Source: Medicago truncatula
Lineage: Eukaryota; Streptophyta; Magnoliopsida; Fabales; Fabaceae
Reading direction: 5' to 3'
Assembly: GCF_003473485.1 (NCBI RefSeq)
Contig: NC_053045.1
Span: forward strand, 58,818,494 to 58,882,493
Length of the DNA: 64,000 nt
Shown here: piece after piece, positions 25,582-46,907 of the stretch
Position numbering within the stretch: the first letter of the stretch is position 1
Layout of the letters: each line of letters begins with the position of its first letter
Made by a program: the position numbers and the translations under genes
Notes under the pieces: generated by a model
Databases searched by the model: none
The model's input: only the letters and a program-made list of their open reading frames with translations
Told to the model about the DNA's origin: nothing

Positions 25582-26050
25582 TCATAAATCAAAATAAAAA
25601 AGGATCGTCATATTAAGTTGTTTGAAGGATTTATCGACAGTGGCGGATCTTGAGTTATTTTCTTGTGGGTGCCAAAATTCTATGAAATATATATTAAGCT
25701 GTTTGAAGATTTATCAAAAATGTTGTAGTGCTATAATTCACATGAATATGGCGCAAGGGGTGTGTGTGTGTTTGAATCCCTCTGTGACCTTTTTTGACAA
25801 AAAAGTAAATATATAACAGAAATATAAAAAAGGGAGAAGATAGAAGAGTCGAACACGCGACGTCTGGGAGAAAAAGTAACTGCTTTTCCACCGCGCTAAT
25901 TGAAAAATAATGTAAATAACATGCCGGATATAATATATATAGAAACTTTGGGAGTACCATGGATCCCAACGAATATCCACCACTAATTATTGATTGAGCC
26001 CGGGCGACCGCCCGAGGTCGCCGGGCGGTGAAACCGCCTCTGGAGTCGTC

Positions 26051-26319
26051 TAATTCAAAAATAAAAATCTAGAAGAAACTTGCAAAAAAAGTAAAAACAA
26101 TCTAAGTTAGCTAGAAGACACATGTCATTCATGCATCATTAGAATTAGTTTTGTTCATTTTCTACGAATAAAAGAACTATATTTTATACAAAGGAGTTCA
26201 TTTCCGTTCTATAAATTTGCCTAATAGATTCACTAAAAAAAAATAAAAAAATATTGCCTAGTAGATAAAACATCCGCTCAGGTAGAAGAATAAACATATA
26301 ATGATTTTTGATTGAAAGA
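26051..26319. other. Short spacer between two transposons
   Basis: No features seen. Confidence 0.4.
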
Positions 26320-26321
26320 TA

Positions 26322-27076
26322 CTCCCTCCATTCCTTTTTAAATGTTTTTTTAAGGTGATTTTTTCGTTCCTATTTAACTGTCTTTTTGGTGTTTTAAAGA
26401 TATGATGTGTCAATTATACCATTTGTCAATTACTCTTATCTTTTTCAATAAAACTAATTAATGCTATCTATTTGAAAAACAAAAGTTTGTTTATTTTTAA
26501 ACAAAGTTTGTTTCTTATTATCTTCAAATTTAAACAAAACTTTATTACAAATCATGGTTGCAAGAAGAGTTAAAATTCTATAAAAAAAAAGATTAGTAGC
26601 AATTTTAAAAAAATTAAAGTGCAAAGTAAAAGAACAGATTTGAGAGAAGAAAAATAAAAGACTCCGTGAATGTTCAAAAAGAAGAAAAAGTGGAAGACTC
26701 GTTGAAATTGCTGATGAGACGTGAAGAGGAAGCAATAGTTGAAGACTCATTTGACAAGATACAAGAACAAGATGACAATGAAGAAGAAGAAGAAGTTTTA
26801 TCAATATATTTTTTATATTGACTTAAAATAATTAAAAAGATGTGTACAATATTAAAAAAATTGACAATTATTTGTTATGAGAGAAATAACTAACAATTGT
26901 TTGTTACGAGAGAAAGATAACATATTAAATTTAGTGGAAAGATAAAGTGTGTGCAAAAACTAAAAATTTATTGGTAGATTGAAATAAGGGTATAATAGGA
27001 AGAAAATGTACAAAAATATACATTGCTATTTTGGTGTTAATTTTTTAAAATAATACTTAAAAAGAAACGGAGGGAG
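26322..27076. mobile_element. Stowaway-like (Tc1/mariner) element
   Basis: It begins CTCCCTCCATTCC and ends ACGGAGGGAG, the classic Stowaway termini, and is flanked by TA on both sides (26320-26321 and 27077-27078). At 755 bp it is long for a Stowaway MITE. The interior is AT-rich and contains a polypurine stretch (about 26640-26800). An open frame on the minus strand through it has low-complexity composition and is not a known transposase. Confidence 0.75.
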
Positions 27077-27078
27077 TA

Positions 27079-27828
27079 TATGTAACTAGCTTTGTAATAA
27101 TTATATCATCTCTTTTTCTTTTTTTTAACACATATTAATAGAGTTGTGTTATTTGAACATCATTTTATATGACAACCTTTGCAACAACTAAAATTTTACA
27201 AAGAAAATGAGTGATTGACACAAAAACCAAAGCAGTAGAGAGAGAAAGTAAAAATATAATGTGAGTATGAAAGAGAAAGTTATCACAAAAGTTGTCAAAA
27301 ATTGGTTGTTCAAATATCATTTCTCTATTATTAATATGTAGGGAAACTAAAGTGTTTGGGGTTTCTGCCATTTTTATCTTTACATGTTTGTTTCTTCCTT
27401 CCGTCTTCAATAACTTGTTATTATCACACATTTATTTTCCTACAAACTTAAACTTTATATATACATCAAACCTATTATCAACTTGAAACCCCTCAAGAAA
27501 TTGTCTTGAGTCTTAAATTGATCATCGAGTTGGTTGGTTAAAAGTTGACGTTAACTAGGATGAATATGAGTGGATGTCAAGATATTCATTTTGAAATAAT
27601 GAGAACTTTTAATTGACCATCACATTATATATATATATATGTTATAGTCTCATTGTATCTCTTCTCTCAGATTTGAAGAGTGACTAAGGCATAAGAAGTC
27701 TAGGTTGACTGGTTGAGGAAGAACCATACACAAGCGTTTGCATATATCTGTTTCTCATTCTACGGTTGAAGTGGACAAAAGTGGTGAGCAGTTGCATCTG
27801 TTGTTTCTTTAGCTTATAGAATTGATGA
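27079..27828. other. Intergenic DNA and 3' region of carboxypeptidase gene A
   Basis: The last 200 bases or so before 27829 are probably 3' untranslated sequence of the gene on the minus strand. No other feature was recognised. Confidence 0.4.
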
Positions 27829-31838
<4,010 letters not shown>

Positions 31839-31908
31839 TTCTCTAGCTAAAATGAATAAATTTGGTTTTCTTTAATTTGACTCAAGACCAATGTAAAAGC
31901 ATTGACTA

Positions 31909-31916
31909 CTTTTATA
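31909..31916 (-). promoter_or_regulatory. TATA box of carboxypeptidase copy A
   Basis: TATAAAAG on the minus strand lies about 71 bases upstream of the start codon. The same box is present in copy B at a similar distance. Confidence 0.6.
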
Positions 31917-33087
31917 GTGCCAATATGTGAGTGGAGGGGAGGATAGCATTTTTGGGATTGTCATGTCAGAAAATGACAAGTGAGGATTAAAAAAAAAAAA
32001 ACATTTTTTTGTGATCTTTGGGCGTGTACTTCTAGACTAAAACATGATTATTTTTTTAAAGTTTTTTTTTTATAGATAAATGTTAGTGGTTGGTTTGTTA
32101 AATGGAAAGAAAAATTGTTAGTTGCGGAGATTGAATCCTAAACCTTATTCTAAAGAGAACTATTTTTAACCTCCTCAATGTTTTTCCTGCGTCTAGATGG
32201 TTAAATTCAAAAGAAAACTAATGTTTTGTCCATGCCTGAATGGGCAAATTTGGACGTGATCAATTTTGAGAATAATTGGAGATGAAAAAAGAAGCTATCT
32301 GATCTTAATATTCCTTCAACATCTCAACTCATACATACCGCCAAACTACACATTCGGTGAATGGGGTGGGCAATGAAGATTTGAATTTGTTGGAGTGGGT
32401 CTTACCCAATCAACACACAAAAACCTTAGCCCATTAGGCCACACAACTTGTTTTGCCACTACACTAGATGGTGCAGTGCACTAACATTGTGCATGTCAAT
32501 TTACTTTATCACAAGACTGTCATTAGTCTTTCTGTCACTCATTGGATTGAGGTAATCTCTTATCAAGATTTACATATTAAAATCCACTTGCACCTCTTTG
32601 GAATTATTCATTTGTTTGTTTCTTACTGAATTATCCAAAAAGGACAAAATTTTATATCATGGGGTCATTATTTGAGTTGGGTAATGTGTAGAAATTAGAA
32701 AACACTAACCAATAAGAAAAAGGAACAAATTACAAGGTGACATAAAAGTTGGTGAAATTATTTGAGATGCAAATTGAGTAGAGTTTGTTTGTTTGTTCAA
32801 TTCAAGCATTTCTTTGTCCAAGTAAGTCCGTTTTTATATTAAGTAAATAAAATTCTGTTTTAAATTTTAATGTTAATAAGTTGAAATCATAATATCAAAT
32901 AGTTAAAATTACAATTAATACAATAATACACTTCAATTGATACAAAAATAAATATTAAATCAGCTTTTATGAAGAAAAGAATACTAGTTTATCCCAAAGT
33001 TGATGGAATTAAGATTAAAGTCATGTTAACTTGCGCTCTAAGAATACATATTTTAAGACATGAGTTAACATTTCTTGAGATTAACCT
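31917..33087. other. Upstream region of carboxypeptidase copy A
   Basis: Much of this region (at least about 32380-32835) is clearly homologous to the region upstream of copy B (about 40040-40470). Shared strings include CTTACCCAATCA and TGTGCATGTCA. The duplication therefore included the promoter. No other gene was seen. Confidence 0.6.
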
Positions 33088-33096
33088 TAAGATTTA

Positions 33097-33289
33097 GGGT
33101 TAATAGGTTTTTACCCCCTGTAATATAGGTCATTTCTGGTTTTTTTTTTTTCAAGAAATTTTCGTTTTTGTTTGGCCTAATAGGGGGTTAAATCAAAACA
33201 AATTTTTTTTACAGAGGGTAAATCAAAAAAAAAAAATTACGGGAAAAACCGAAAATGACTTATATTATAGGGGGCAAAGATATTAACCC
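33097..33289. mobile_element. Foldback MITE (GGGTTAATAG family) with 9-bp duplication
   Basis: The element begins GGGTTAATAGGTTTTTACC and ends GATATTAACCC, with inner GTAATATAGGTCATTT paired to its complement near the other end. The left flank is TAAGATTTA (33088-33096). The matching right flank TAAGATTTA is found at 33598-33606, displaced by the insertion of a second MITE (33293-33597). This is the same family as 25130-25477. Confidence 0.75.
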
Positions 33290-33292
33290 TAA

Positions 33293-33597
33293 GGGTGCGT
33301 TTGATTTGCTAAAAAATGAAGGACATGACAGAACAACTCTAGTTGTCAAGTGTTTGATTTGTAAAACTGTTTCAGGTACATGACAAACTGAAGGCAAGGG
33401 ACAGGACAAAAACTCATATTTTTGTCCCTCATCAAACCACAACACAACTTTTTGTCCCACGTACAAGTTGTCTAAAATACCAAAATAACATTTTGTCCCT
33501 CAAAAATCGTATAAAACAAAAAATTATTCAATGCCATAAAAAATTTGTCCAGTGCTGTTCTGTCCAGTACTTATTGTTTTGCAAACCAAACACACTC
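33293..33597. mobile_element. PIF/Harbinger-like MITE (GGGTGCGTTTG family), copy 1
   Basis: The element begins GGGTGCGTTTGATTTGC and ends CAAACCAAACACACTC. It is flanked by TAA on both sides (33290-33292 and 33598-33600), the 3-bp duplication of PIF/Harbinger (Tourist-like) elements. It sits inside the 9-bp duplication of the neighbouring foldback element. A second copy lies in intron 9 of carboxypeptidase copy B (34922-35244). Confidence 0.75.
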
Positions 33598-33606
33598 TAA
33601 GATTTA

Positions 33607-34590
33607 TGATTCCTAAAAGTTCATAATTGCTTTGACGATGAAACCTAAACTATAATATTTTGTCTACCGGTCTTAACTATTTTGGAGACTCTATTCTAAT
33701 CTTAAAAATTGGTGTATGTAGGAATTTGGAGACCTTTAAACACGATTAGTTGTCAATTTTCAATCTGAATGTTATACGCATTCGTATCAAAACAAATATG
33801 TTGCTTCGGCTCGGTGTTTAGTCTTTTACCATCCCTTTGCAAGTTCAATTCCAAGGTATGTTATTTTGATTTTTAAGATCAGTTTGTAAAACATAAAATT
33901 AAACAAAACAATATGTAACAAGACAATCAAATCTGCGATAATTTGTAACTTTCCAAGTTATAATCGTTCCACCAATCCAAACATGTATTTTGGAACAAAA
34001 GATTAGGTCTCAAAGTACTTTGTATCTGGTTGCACTTGCTTAGGGCCAATCCTGCTCGTATTGTACGGATTTATTTAAATTTTATTTATAATATTCCCTC
34101 CCTTCCAAAACAATTATCGGTTTAGTATATAAAAGGTGTTTCATATACTGCATTTGATAAAATGTTGCTAAAACTAGTTAACAATAATTTTCATCATAAT
34201 TTCATAATTCGTTTCTAATCTTATGTACTTTTAATTATGGACACACATTTTTTTCAAGAAAGCAAACTTATATCATTTTCAATTGCATGCATGAAGAATA
34301 CAAGAAGACAACTTAAAAAACTTGAGGATTATACATGAATTTAGCCACCCTTACTAACTTATGGGTCACTACATTTGTGTGACGTAGTATATATATAATG
34401 CTTTTTTTTTACAAAGAATGTGTAATGCTTGATGCTTTTCATTAAGACACAAACATGCAGATTTCATGGATTGCTTTTTCATTTATTGAATAATATTGAT
34501 ACACCAGCAGGGTTACATTCATATTATATATTCATATGATTTAATAAATCGGTAACTTGTGATGAGTCTAAAAATGCAGAGAATTGATGA
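33607..34590. other. Intergenic DNA between the two carboxypeptidase genes
   Basis: AT-rich sequence with no recognised gene. The stretch near 34073-34100 (AAATTTTATTTATAATAT plus CCCTCCC) is repeated near 31371-31395, in intron 1 of copy A. The last 150 bases are probably 3' untranslated sequence of copy B. Confidence 0.4.
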
Positions 34591-39853
<5,263 letters not shown>

Positions 39854-39909
39854 TTTTCTAACTAAAATGAAATAATTTGGATCCAAAGCCAATGTAAATG
39901 TATTGGCGA

Positions 39910-39917
39910 CTTTTATA
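39910..39917 (-). promoter_or_regulatory. TATA box of carboxypeptidase copy B
   Basis: TATAAAAG on the minus strand about 57 bases upstream of the start, matching copy A. Confidence 0.6.
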
Positions 39918-41023
39918 GTGCTAATAAGAGAGTGGGTGAGATCACTTAGGATTCTCATGTCAGAAAATGAGTTTTCCACCAAAATCATTTCAGTCTATAC
40001 ATTAAAAAATGCAGTAAGCAAAGTTGTTAACAAATAAAATTGTACACTTTGTTGGAGTGTGCCTTACCCAATCATCACACAAAAACTTTAGCCCATCAGG
40101 TAAGACAACTTGTTGGACCACAATAGTCACTACAGATGGTGTAGTGCATTAGCACTGTGCATGTCACTTTTCTTTATCGCAGTCGACATCAGTCTTTCTA
40201 TATTTATTACAAATTAAAATCCACTTGTACCTCTTTTGAATTATTCACTTTTGTTTCTTACTGAATTCATCCATAAAGGACAAAATTTTCGATTAGGAGG
40301 TCAATATTGGAGTTGGGTAATGTGTAGAAATTATAATACACCAACACCAATAAGAAAAGAAACACATTACCAGGTGACATAAAAATTTGTATAATTATTT
40401 ACTGTAAAAAGATTATGAGTTTGTTTGTTTGTTCAAGCATTTCTCTGTTCAAAGGAAGTTTATTTTTAAATGAAGTAATAACTTTCCATCTTCAATTCGG
40501 ACTCATTGGAAAATCTATTTTAATTCAGTTACATTTTTAATAAAAGTATTGCTGTTAATTGGATCAGATAAACTATACACCTTGAAACAAGTAATCAGTC
40601 CTTTTGGCATATTATTAATACAGGCATGAACGCGAACATAGCAGATGAATAGAGTAATAGACAACTAAAAGCATCTTGAAAATTACCAAGACTCATCTGC
40701 ATTATACAATATAATATATCTGAACAATGCAGCAAAGCTGAAAGACAAACTATACAACCTTGATATATAATGCAGTCCCGAATGCAATTCTCTTCCATTT
40801 TCAATAAGCAAAAAATTCTCCAAAATGAATCTCTGTAGCGGACTGCACCTAAATCCATTGCTGAGGATCCATATGTAAAATTCCATCGAGTTGATCATTC
40901 TCCTGTGAGGGTAGCATATACTAGAACGCTGAGTCATTTGGCTGCGCACTTTGAAGCATGTATATGTATTACTTTGAGTAGTAACAGGATCGATGAGATT
41001 TGATAAGTTATCAATGGCTAAGT
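39918..41023. other. Promoter of carboxypeptidase copy B and 3' region of the SFR2 gene
   Basis: About 40040-40470 is homologous to the copy A upstream region. The remainder up to 41023 most likely contains the SFR2 3' untranslated region. No separate gene is supported. Confidence 0.5.
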
Positions 41024-44000
41024 TCAAAGCGAGTGCAAAACTAATTGCTCCTTTTGAGATTTCTTTTTCCTTTTTAGGGAGAATCGTTGAATAATGAATC
41101 TTGAGAATTGGCTTAAGTAATCCTGGAGGTCATCCATCTCATAATGACCAAACCGCCAATCTCTTTCTATATAAGGTCGCTGTATGGGTTCATCAAGTCC
41201 ACCTGTAACCACAAGCCAGGAGACTTGTCATACATTTATCCAGATATATAACCACCCTAAGAAAAATATAGTATTCATGTTCATACATTTGCCTATTGGA
41301 GTTTGATTGGTAAGTTCTGTAAAAGCTAGAGAAATATTCTAATTTTGTAGGCTAAGTGGGAGTTTGTTAAACAGAAAATTCAGTTTCACACAATTCTTTG
41401 GAAGTTATATGTTCAAGAGTTGATCCACAGCACAACATGTTCACTGCCCTCGTAACGCAGTACCAAACCTGCGCTAAGACAAATTTGGTGGAGGGAATAC
41501 TATTTTGCTTCTAAAGCAAAGCACGTTCAGTTTTCACAATTTTATGCAACCATTGATTTTCAAAGTTCATCTCCAAACAATCAAGCCTGTATTAGTTGCA
41601 CACTCTCTGACTTCTTATTCTAATTGCCCTGAACCTTACCTGCAACTTATATAATTAAGGTTGGTGTATAATCCATTCTATTTATAATTGGTTCGGTCTT
41701 GACTAAAACAAAGCTCATTATGCAACTGCTGTCAAAGGTAGTAACTATCGGTTTATCTAGTAATATGTTGGCATATGGTAGCTAAAGCATTAATTCTATC
41801 GACGGTAGGAGCAATATTTAAAGCTTTATGCTCATATCAAGCATAGAGGATAACTAAGTTACTCCCCACAAATCAATAGAAACGCATTTTTGTCTGAACT
41901 CTCAAGTAAAAGAGTATATCATTATTACCTGCTAACATTAAACCATTTTTGTCCACAGCCCGATAAAATGGTCTTGTTTTCTTCTCTTTAGCGGCTCTTT
42001 GAAGTTCATTCCAAGCTTTATCACGATCATCACGTGTAACTTTACCGGTACTTACAACCTGCAATCAAGAGACCATTAAAAATGTCACCCAAAATTACAA
42101 AGCAAATATTATAGAGAAACAAATGAAGACAGCAAATACAAACTTTAGAAAACAGATGGTAAGAAGGGCGAGGAATCCGTGCAAGATTATTTGCTCGGTC
42201 AACTGCGACAAGTCCAAACTTGGGACCATATCCATCAGCCCACTCCCAGTTATCAGAAATAGTCCAGAAGAGGTAACCAAGCACAGGCACACCCTGTAGA
42301 ACAATTACAAGAAGGTATAAGCTGCAATTAGTGTTTATGAAAGAGTACTTCAATTTTGAAAACTGAAAATTCTAGAGTAAAAACCTCGATCATAGCTGCA
42401 TAAACAGCAAGTAAATGCTCCAAGAGATATGGTCGACGGATCAAATCAGTCTCATCTGCAATTCCATTTTCAGCAATAATGAAGGGGACATTTAGATGCT
42501 TGTATCTTTCATGGAACTGGAGTAACATGCGATATAAGCCATCAGGATATACTCCACGTCCAGATTCACTGTACTCATCATTTTCCACCAGCTTCAGGCC
42601 AGCACCCGAAACCGCTTCCTGATGTACATGTTAGAATCGTCGCGTGAGTACATGTCTGGTATCGTACAGAATGCATTGTTAGGATCGAAAAATCAAACCT
42701 GGCCATAATAGTTAACGCCTATAAAGTCCATCTTTTTGGATATTTCATCGATGAATGGGAAGAGACTCAATGAATTAGCCAGTGAAACAGCAGCAATATC
42801 AAACAGACCATAGGGTCGCATAAACGACACATGATGTGCAACACCAACTATTTGATTTGATGAGTTACTGCAAAATGTTAATATTGTTCAGAGAAGTACA
42901 ATTGTAAAATTAGAAAAGTAACCAAGTAACGCAGTCAGCTTCAAATGTTCAGACTGCTAAATGAGAAAGGGTGGGAAGGCGGAAAAAATCTAGTTGCACT
43001 AGAATGATATGGCTGAAACTTGCTTCTGAAACCTCTGACAAATATTCACCTGAGTTCGTGGATGTAATCATATGCCTTTGAGTGTGCAACAGATATCCAA
43101 TGCATGGCCTGCTGGAAAACACCTGTAGGAAGTGCGGAAGTAGCAGCCTCTAGCATATCAGGATGTCCACCAGGCCAGGTTCCAGAACAATAAGTAAGCA
43201 TACAGAAGACATGGGGCTCGTTAAATGTTACCCAATAGTCTACTAAATCTGATACACTGTCAACAACAAGCCTGCATTGATTGAGAAATATGTGAGAGAA
43301 ATCACAAGCATGCTACATTAGATTAGTAACTCCATAAAACTAGATAACATGATGATACAGGTTTCAAGAGAGATTCGCAAATATGCTACATAGGATTAGT
43401 CGACTCAATAAAACTAGTACAGACTAGCAGTCAGTCTGAGATGAAAATTGAGTCATCCTCAGCAGGCAGAGTTCGATGGCATACAAACAAATGCCACTAA
43501 AGGAAAAACTACCTGGTAAAATCCATGAAATAATCCACTGTCTTTTCCAGCTTCCAACCTCCATAATCACCGGCCCAGGGTGGAAGTGAGTGATGAAAAA
43601 GAGTAAGCATCACCTTCATTCCATATGATCGAACCCTATTGATAATCCACTTATAGCGCTCCAATGCAGCATAGTTGACCTAAAAAAGAACGCCAAGTGA
43701 ATTGCTTACATAAGTAAATCTCTTTTGCCAGATGCATTGATCAATGGTCAGTAAAGTTTGAGATAAAACTTTGGAAATTGAGAAACGTATTCATGAGCTC
43801 CATCCACTAATATATGCTAAACTATGAGCACCAATATAACTAATCATCATACAGAAAGGTCAGAATTTGACTTACAGATTCTTTAAGGCTGTTTACTGGC
43901 TCATGAGGCATGACTCTTGACCAGTCAATTCCCATACGAAAAACAGTAACACCAGTATCCTTGGCCAATTTTAGTTCTGTATCAGGATCAGACCAAAACC

Positions 44001-45796
44001 TTAATCTCTCCTCCCTGAAAATCAGGCATTAACTTTAAATTCTACTGAACAACAATATTACAATTTAACAGACACACAGACACACACACACACACAGAGG
44101 ACGCGGTAACCTGTGACGAAGAGTAACTTTTCCATTTTCAGTTTAAGAAAGCTATATAATTTTTATCAAAAAATAAATAAATAAGGAATTATCATGAAAT
44201 GTTTTGGATATGCTAGGTACTTGTTTAACTGTGATTTTCCTAGTCATCTCATACTAAGCTTCATTGCGATAAATAAATTGACTTATGGTGTCCATTGCCT
44301 TCTCTCTATAGGCATCCTCATACACCTAAACATTTGTAGACTTTGGTTTCCATAATCAAGTTGGTTTACTCCACAGTGACTTGAGTTTAAGGGGGGGATG
44401 TTACAATATCTTCAGCCTTGATTTGTTACAAATTCATTGATTCTGATTGATTGTATTAGGAGGATACCATTTATTTGTAACTACCATATCTTGTATGGCT
44501 AGAATCTTCTGTAAAGTCTTGACATACAAAGAAATATACAGAAATGCAATGCAATCCTTGACAACAATATTAGCTTACAATGAAAACCTGCCCTTTCACT
44601 TCAAAATCCAATGTTGACTGCAAATGACATTAAAAAACAAAAAGCAAGTGAGAGCTTACGGGTGTGGAACATTATGCCAAGCAGTTACATTAGGAATGTG
44701 TTCTTCTTCTTCTTCTCCTTCCTGTCCATCTACTTCCATGTACTTCTCAAATCCTCTGATCATGGCCTCCATAGCTACCTTAAGAGACTTTTTGTTACCC
44801 TTAAGCCCTCGTTGTGCAGATGATACGGCTTGTTGAGACCCACCATCAGCAGTGGCAGAGCCCATCAAAGCATCTACTTTCTGCTCAGCACCGGCAACAC
44901 TCTCTTGTTCAGCAAACTGAATCCAAGCATCATCAAGCCTGTCTTCAACATGCGCCGGTGCTGTCGCTAGACCAAAGAAAAACCCATTTTCTTCTTCTGC
45001 AAAAGTAAATAAATAAGCCATGTTTATATTGGCTCATTTGAACTTACATACTCACATAAGCATTTGTGAAATTGTGTAGGAGAACTTATGACAACAATGT
45101 ATGGACATGTTTTCAGCTCATTTCCATGAGCTCTGGAAGATTGTTAATATATAAACACTTACGACCTGTTTGGATTGACTTATTTGAGGCTATTCTTGTA
45201 TAAGCACTTGTTAGACTGTTTGAGAGAACTTATGAAAACAGTTCATGACATGTTCATACCCTGTTTTCAACTCATTTTCATAAGCTCTCCAGGATAGCTT
45301 ATGAAAACAAGTTATTTATTATACAAAAACAATGACTTAATTTTATGTTGTGTTATAAAAATAGCTTATCCATAAGCGCTTATATGATAAGCACTTCTTA
45401 TGATGTAAGTTGCAAATTAAGTTATTTATCCAAAGATGAAGATGACATTATATGATAAGCGTTTATGCTAATGAACACTTAATTTAGTTGTGTAAATAAA
45501 GAGAGCCTTAATCTATTTTATTGACCTTATCAGCATGCATGAATGCATGTTTGCAAAGAAATAACATAACTGAAGTTAATTGCAATTCGCAAACCAATTA
45601 ATCAATAATAATAGAGATTATTACCGGTAATGTTGAAATCGGCGAGAGTATCGGAGGATTCATCGATGGGGGAATTGAAACGGCGAAGATTTTTGTTGCG
45701 AAAACGAGAGAAGGAGAAGGCATTGGCGGCGAGGGTGAGAGTGACTAATGCTCCGGCGAGTTTAGTGGCAGTTAGGAAGAGCGAAACTACCGTCAT
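41024..45796 (-). CDS. SFR2: SFR2-type galactolipid:galactolipid galactosyltransferase (GH1 family)
   Basis: SENSITIVE TO FREEZING 2 acts at the chloroplast outer envelope, moving galactose between monogalactolipids to make oligogalactolipids that stabilise membranes in freezing. Ten exons join in frame: 45796-45625, 44996-44660, 44014-43876, 43679-43513, 43268-43050, 42867-42699, 42618-42385, 42293-42144, 42058-41929 and 41202-41024, giving 631 residues (Arabidopsis SFR2 has 622). The N-terminus has one hydrophobic segment then SPIDESSDTLADFN. FFFGLATAPAHVEDRLDDAW opens the barrel. VTFNEPH holds the acid/base Glu and FIIAENG the nucleophile Glu. The segment DWRFGHYEMDDLQD near the end is typical of SFR2 and not of other GH1 enzymes. 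The loop in exon 2 is variable and ends in an acidic run (EGEEEEEH). No break is seen. Confidence 0.95.
45165..45480. repeat. Dispersed repeat in SFR2 intron 1
   Basis: The sequence CCTGTTTGGATTGACTTATT with recurrent 'aagcacttatatgataagc'-like motifs in both senses resembles another repeat at about 48297-48545 (CCTGTTTGGTATCGG). Both look like members of one old hAT- or foldback-type MITE family. I cannot fix termini or target duplications. Confidence 0.4.
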
Positions 45797-46680
45797 GGTA
45801 GTGGCGAGTGGGTCTTACGCGCTCTCTATCATACTCATACCGTTAAGTTCTGGAAACTACGAAGAAGTGGACAAAGAGAAGAACGGTTAGAGTGCACGTA
45901 ATTTCCACTGTTCTCAGATGAGATGATGAGAATCTCAACTCTATCTATCCATGCGTTCTCTTCTGTTATTTCACTTTCCCTCCTTTTCATTCATTTCTAG
46001 ATATTTTTTTTTTTTAAGGAATTTTTTATTTTTTTAAGTACTATTTATTACTCTCTTTAAATTAGGTTTCACTTGAAAAAACTTTAAATGTTTCTAGTCA
46101 CACCCGTTATAACTCTGGTTACACCCATAAATGACAATAACACCCTTAAATAAAATTTAATTCTCATTTCACCCAAAATCTTTGCTATCGTTCTCTCCTA
46201 AACCAAAACAGGTTCTTCTCGAAGCAATTTTGAAACAACCAAGATTAGAAAATTGTGTTTTGATTTGTTTTTTTTTTTTCCCTCATTTCAATTCATGCCA
46301 TTGTTGTGGGTTTTGCGTTTGATTTATGCTTTCAATATTGTATGCATGTTCCTGCGTTTTCCAATTTCTACATCGTGGGTTTTGTGGGTGAAGAGGTAAG
46401 CGTGAACTAGTCTCTCTCACGTAGAACACGTGAACTCAGATTAGGTGAACATAAAGGAAATTCTGATTTTTTCATGTTTCTTTCTTTGAGCTAGAAAATT
46501 TAGTTAATTTGGGTGTTACCTGAATTACACGGGTGTGACTAGAAAAATTCAAAAACTTTTTGAAGGAGTATATAAACCAAATAGGTGGTGTAATTAGCAA
46601 TCCTCTTCCTTTAATTCATATAATGGGTTGGGCACTGAAAACCGAAGCCCAATTACGTTGCTTTCTCCAACCGAGTCGAG
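45797..46680. promoter_or_regulatory. Shared divergent promoter region of SFR2 and TAF9, with a foldback repeat
   Basis: SFR2 is transcribed leftward from 45796 and TAF9 rightward from about 46690, so both promoters lie here. Between about 46067 and 46568 the ends are inverted repeats: TTTCTAGTCACACCCG on the left pairs with CGGGTGTGACTAGAAAAA on the right, and GGTTACACCC pairs with GGGTGTTACC. The repeat is a MITE-like foldback that takes up most of the intergenic space. Its exact ends and duplication are unclear. Confidence 0.55.
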
Positions 46681-46689
46681 TCACTCACT

Positions 46690-46907
46690 CACTCCGACGA
46701 AAAGCCCTCCACCACCACCGAAACATTTAACATCGAAGTGATTCCGGCGAGTCAATTTCATAATCTCCTTTACCTCTTGTCCAGACTAGTTCTCATCGTC
46801 TTTCTCTTCTTCTCAAATCATAATTTCCTTACCTCTTGCCCCATCAACAACTTGCCCTTTTAGACCTTGGAAGTAACAATTCACTTCGACACAAGCTTCA
46901 ACCACGG
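46690..46907 (+). other. TAF9: Probable 5' untranslated first exon of TAF9
   Basis: A pyrimidine- and CACC-rich leader-like region ends in a candidate donor (gt at 46908). The TAF9 start codon lies just after an acceptor (gcag ending at 49719), which needs an upstream non-coding exon. The exact transcription start and donor are inferred. Confidence 0.4.

Larger units (their letters stand above)
25085..26042. mobile_element. hAT-like non-autonomous element with exact 8-bp duplication
   Basis: The exact 8-mer GAGTCGTC flanks the element at 25077-25084 and 26043-26050. The left end is GAGTGGCGGAGCC and the right end, reversed, is CAGAGGCGGTTTC; both share the AG(T/A)GGCGG core seen at hAT termini. 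The right end is a conspicuous GC-rich stretch (25996-26042). Inside are a 348-bp foldback MITE (25130-25477), a TA microsatellite (25534-25576) and a second CAGTGGCGGA motif at 25638. The perfect duplication suggests a young insertion. No transposase is present. Confidence 0.75.

Noticed and set aside
26454-26804. 116-residue minus-strand open frame inside the Stowaway-like element as a transposase
   Set aside because: It is low-complexity (Leu, Phe, Ser rich) and lacks a mariner DDD/E catalytic pattern.
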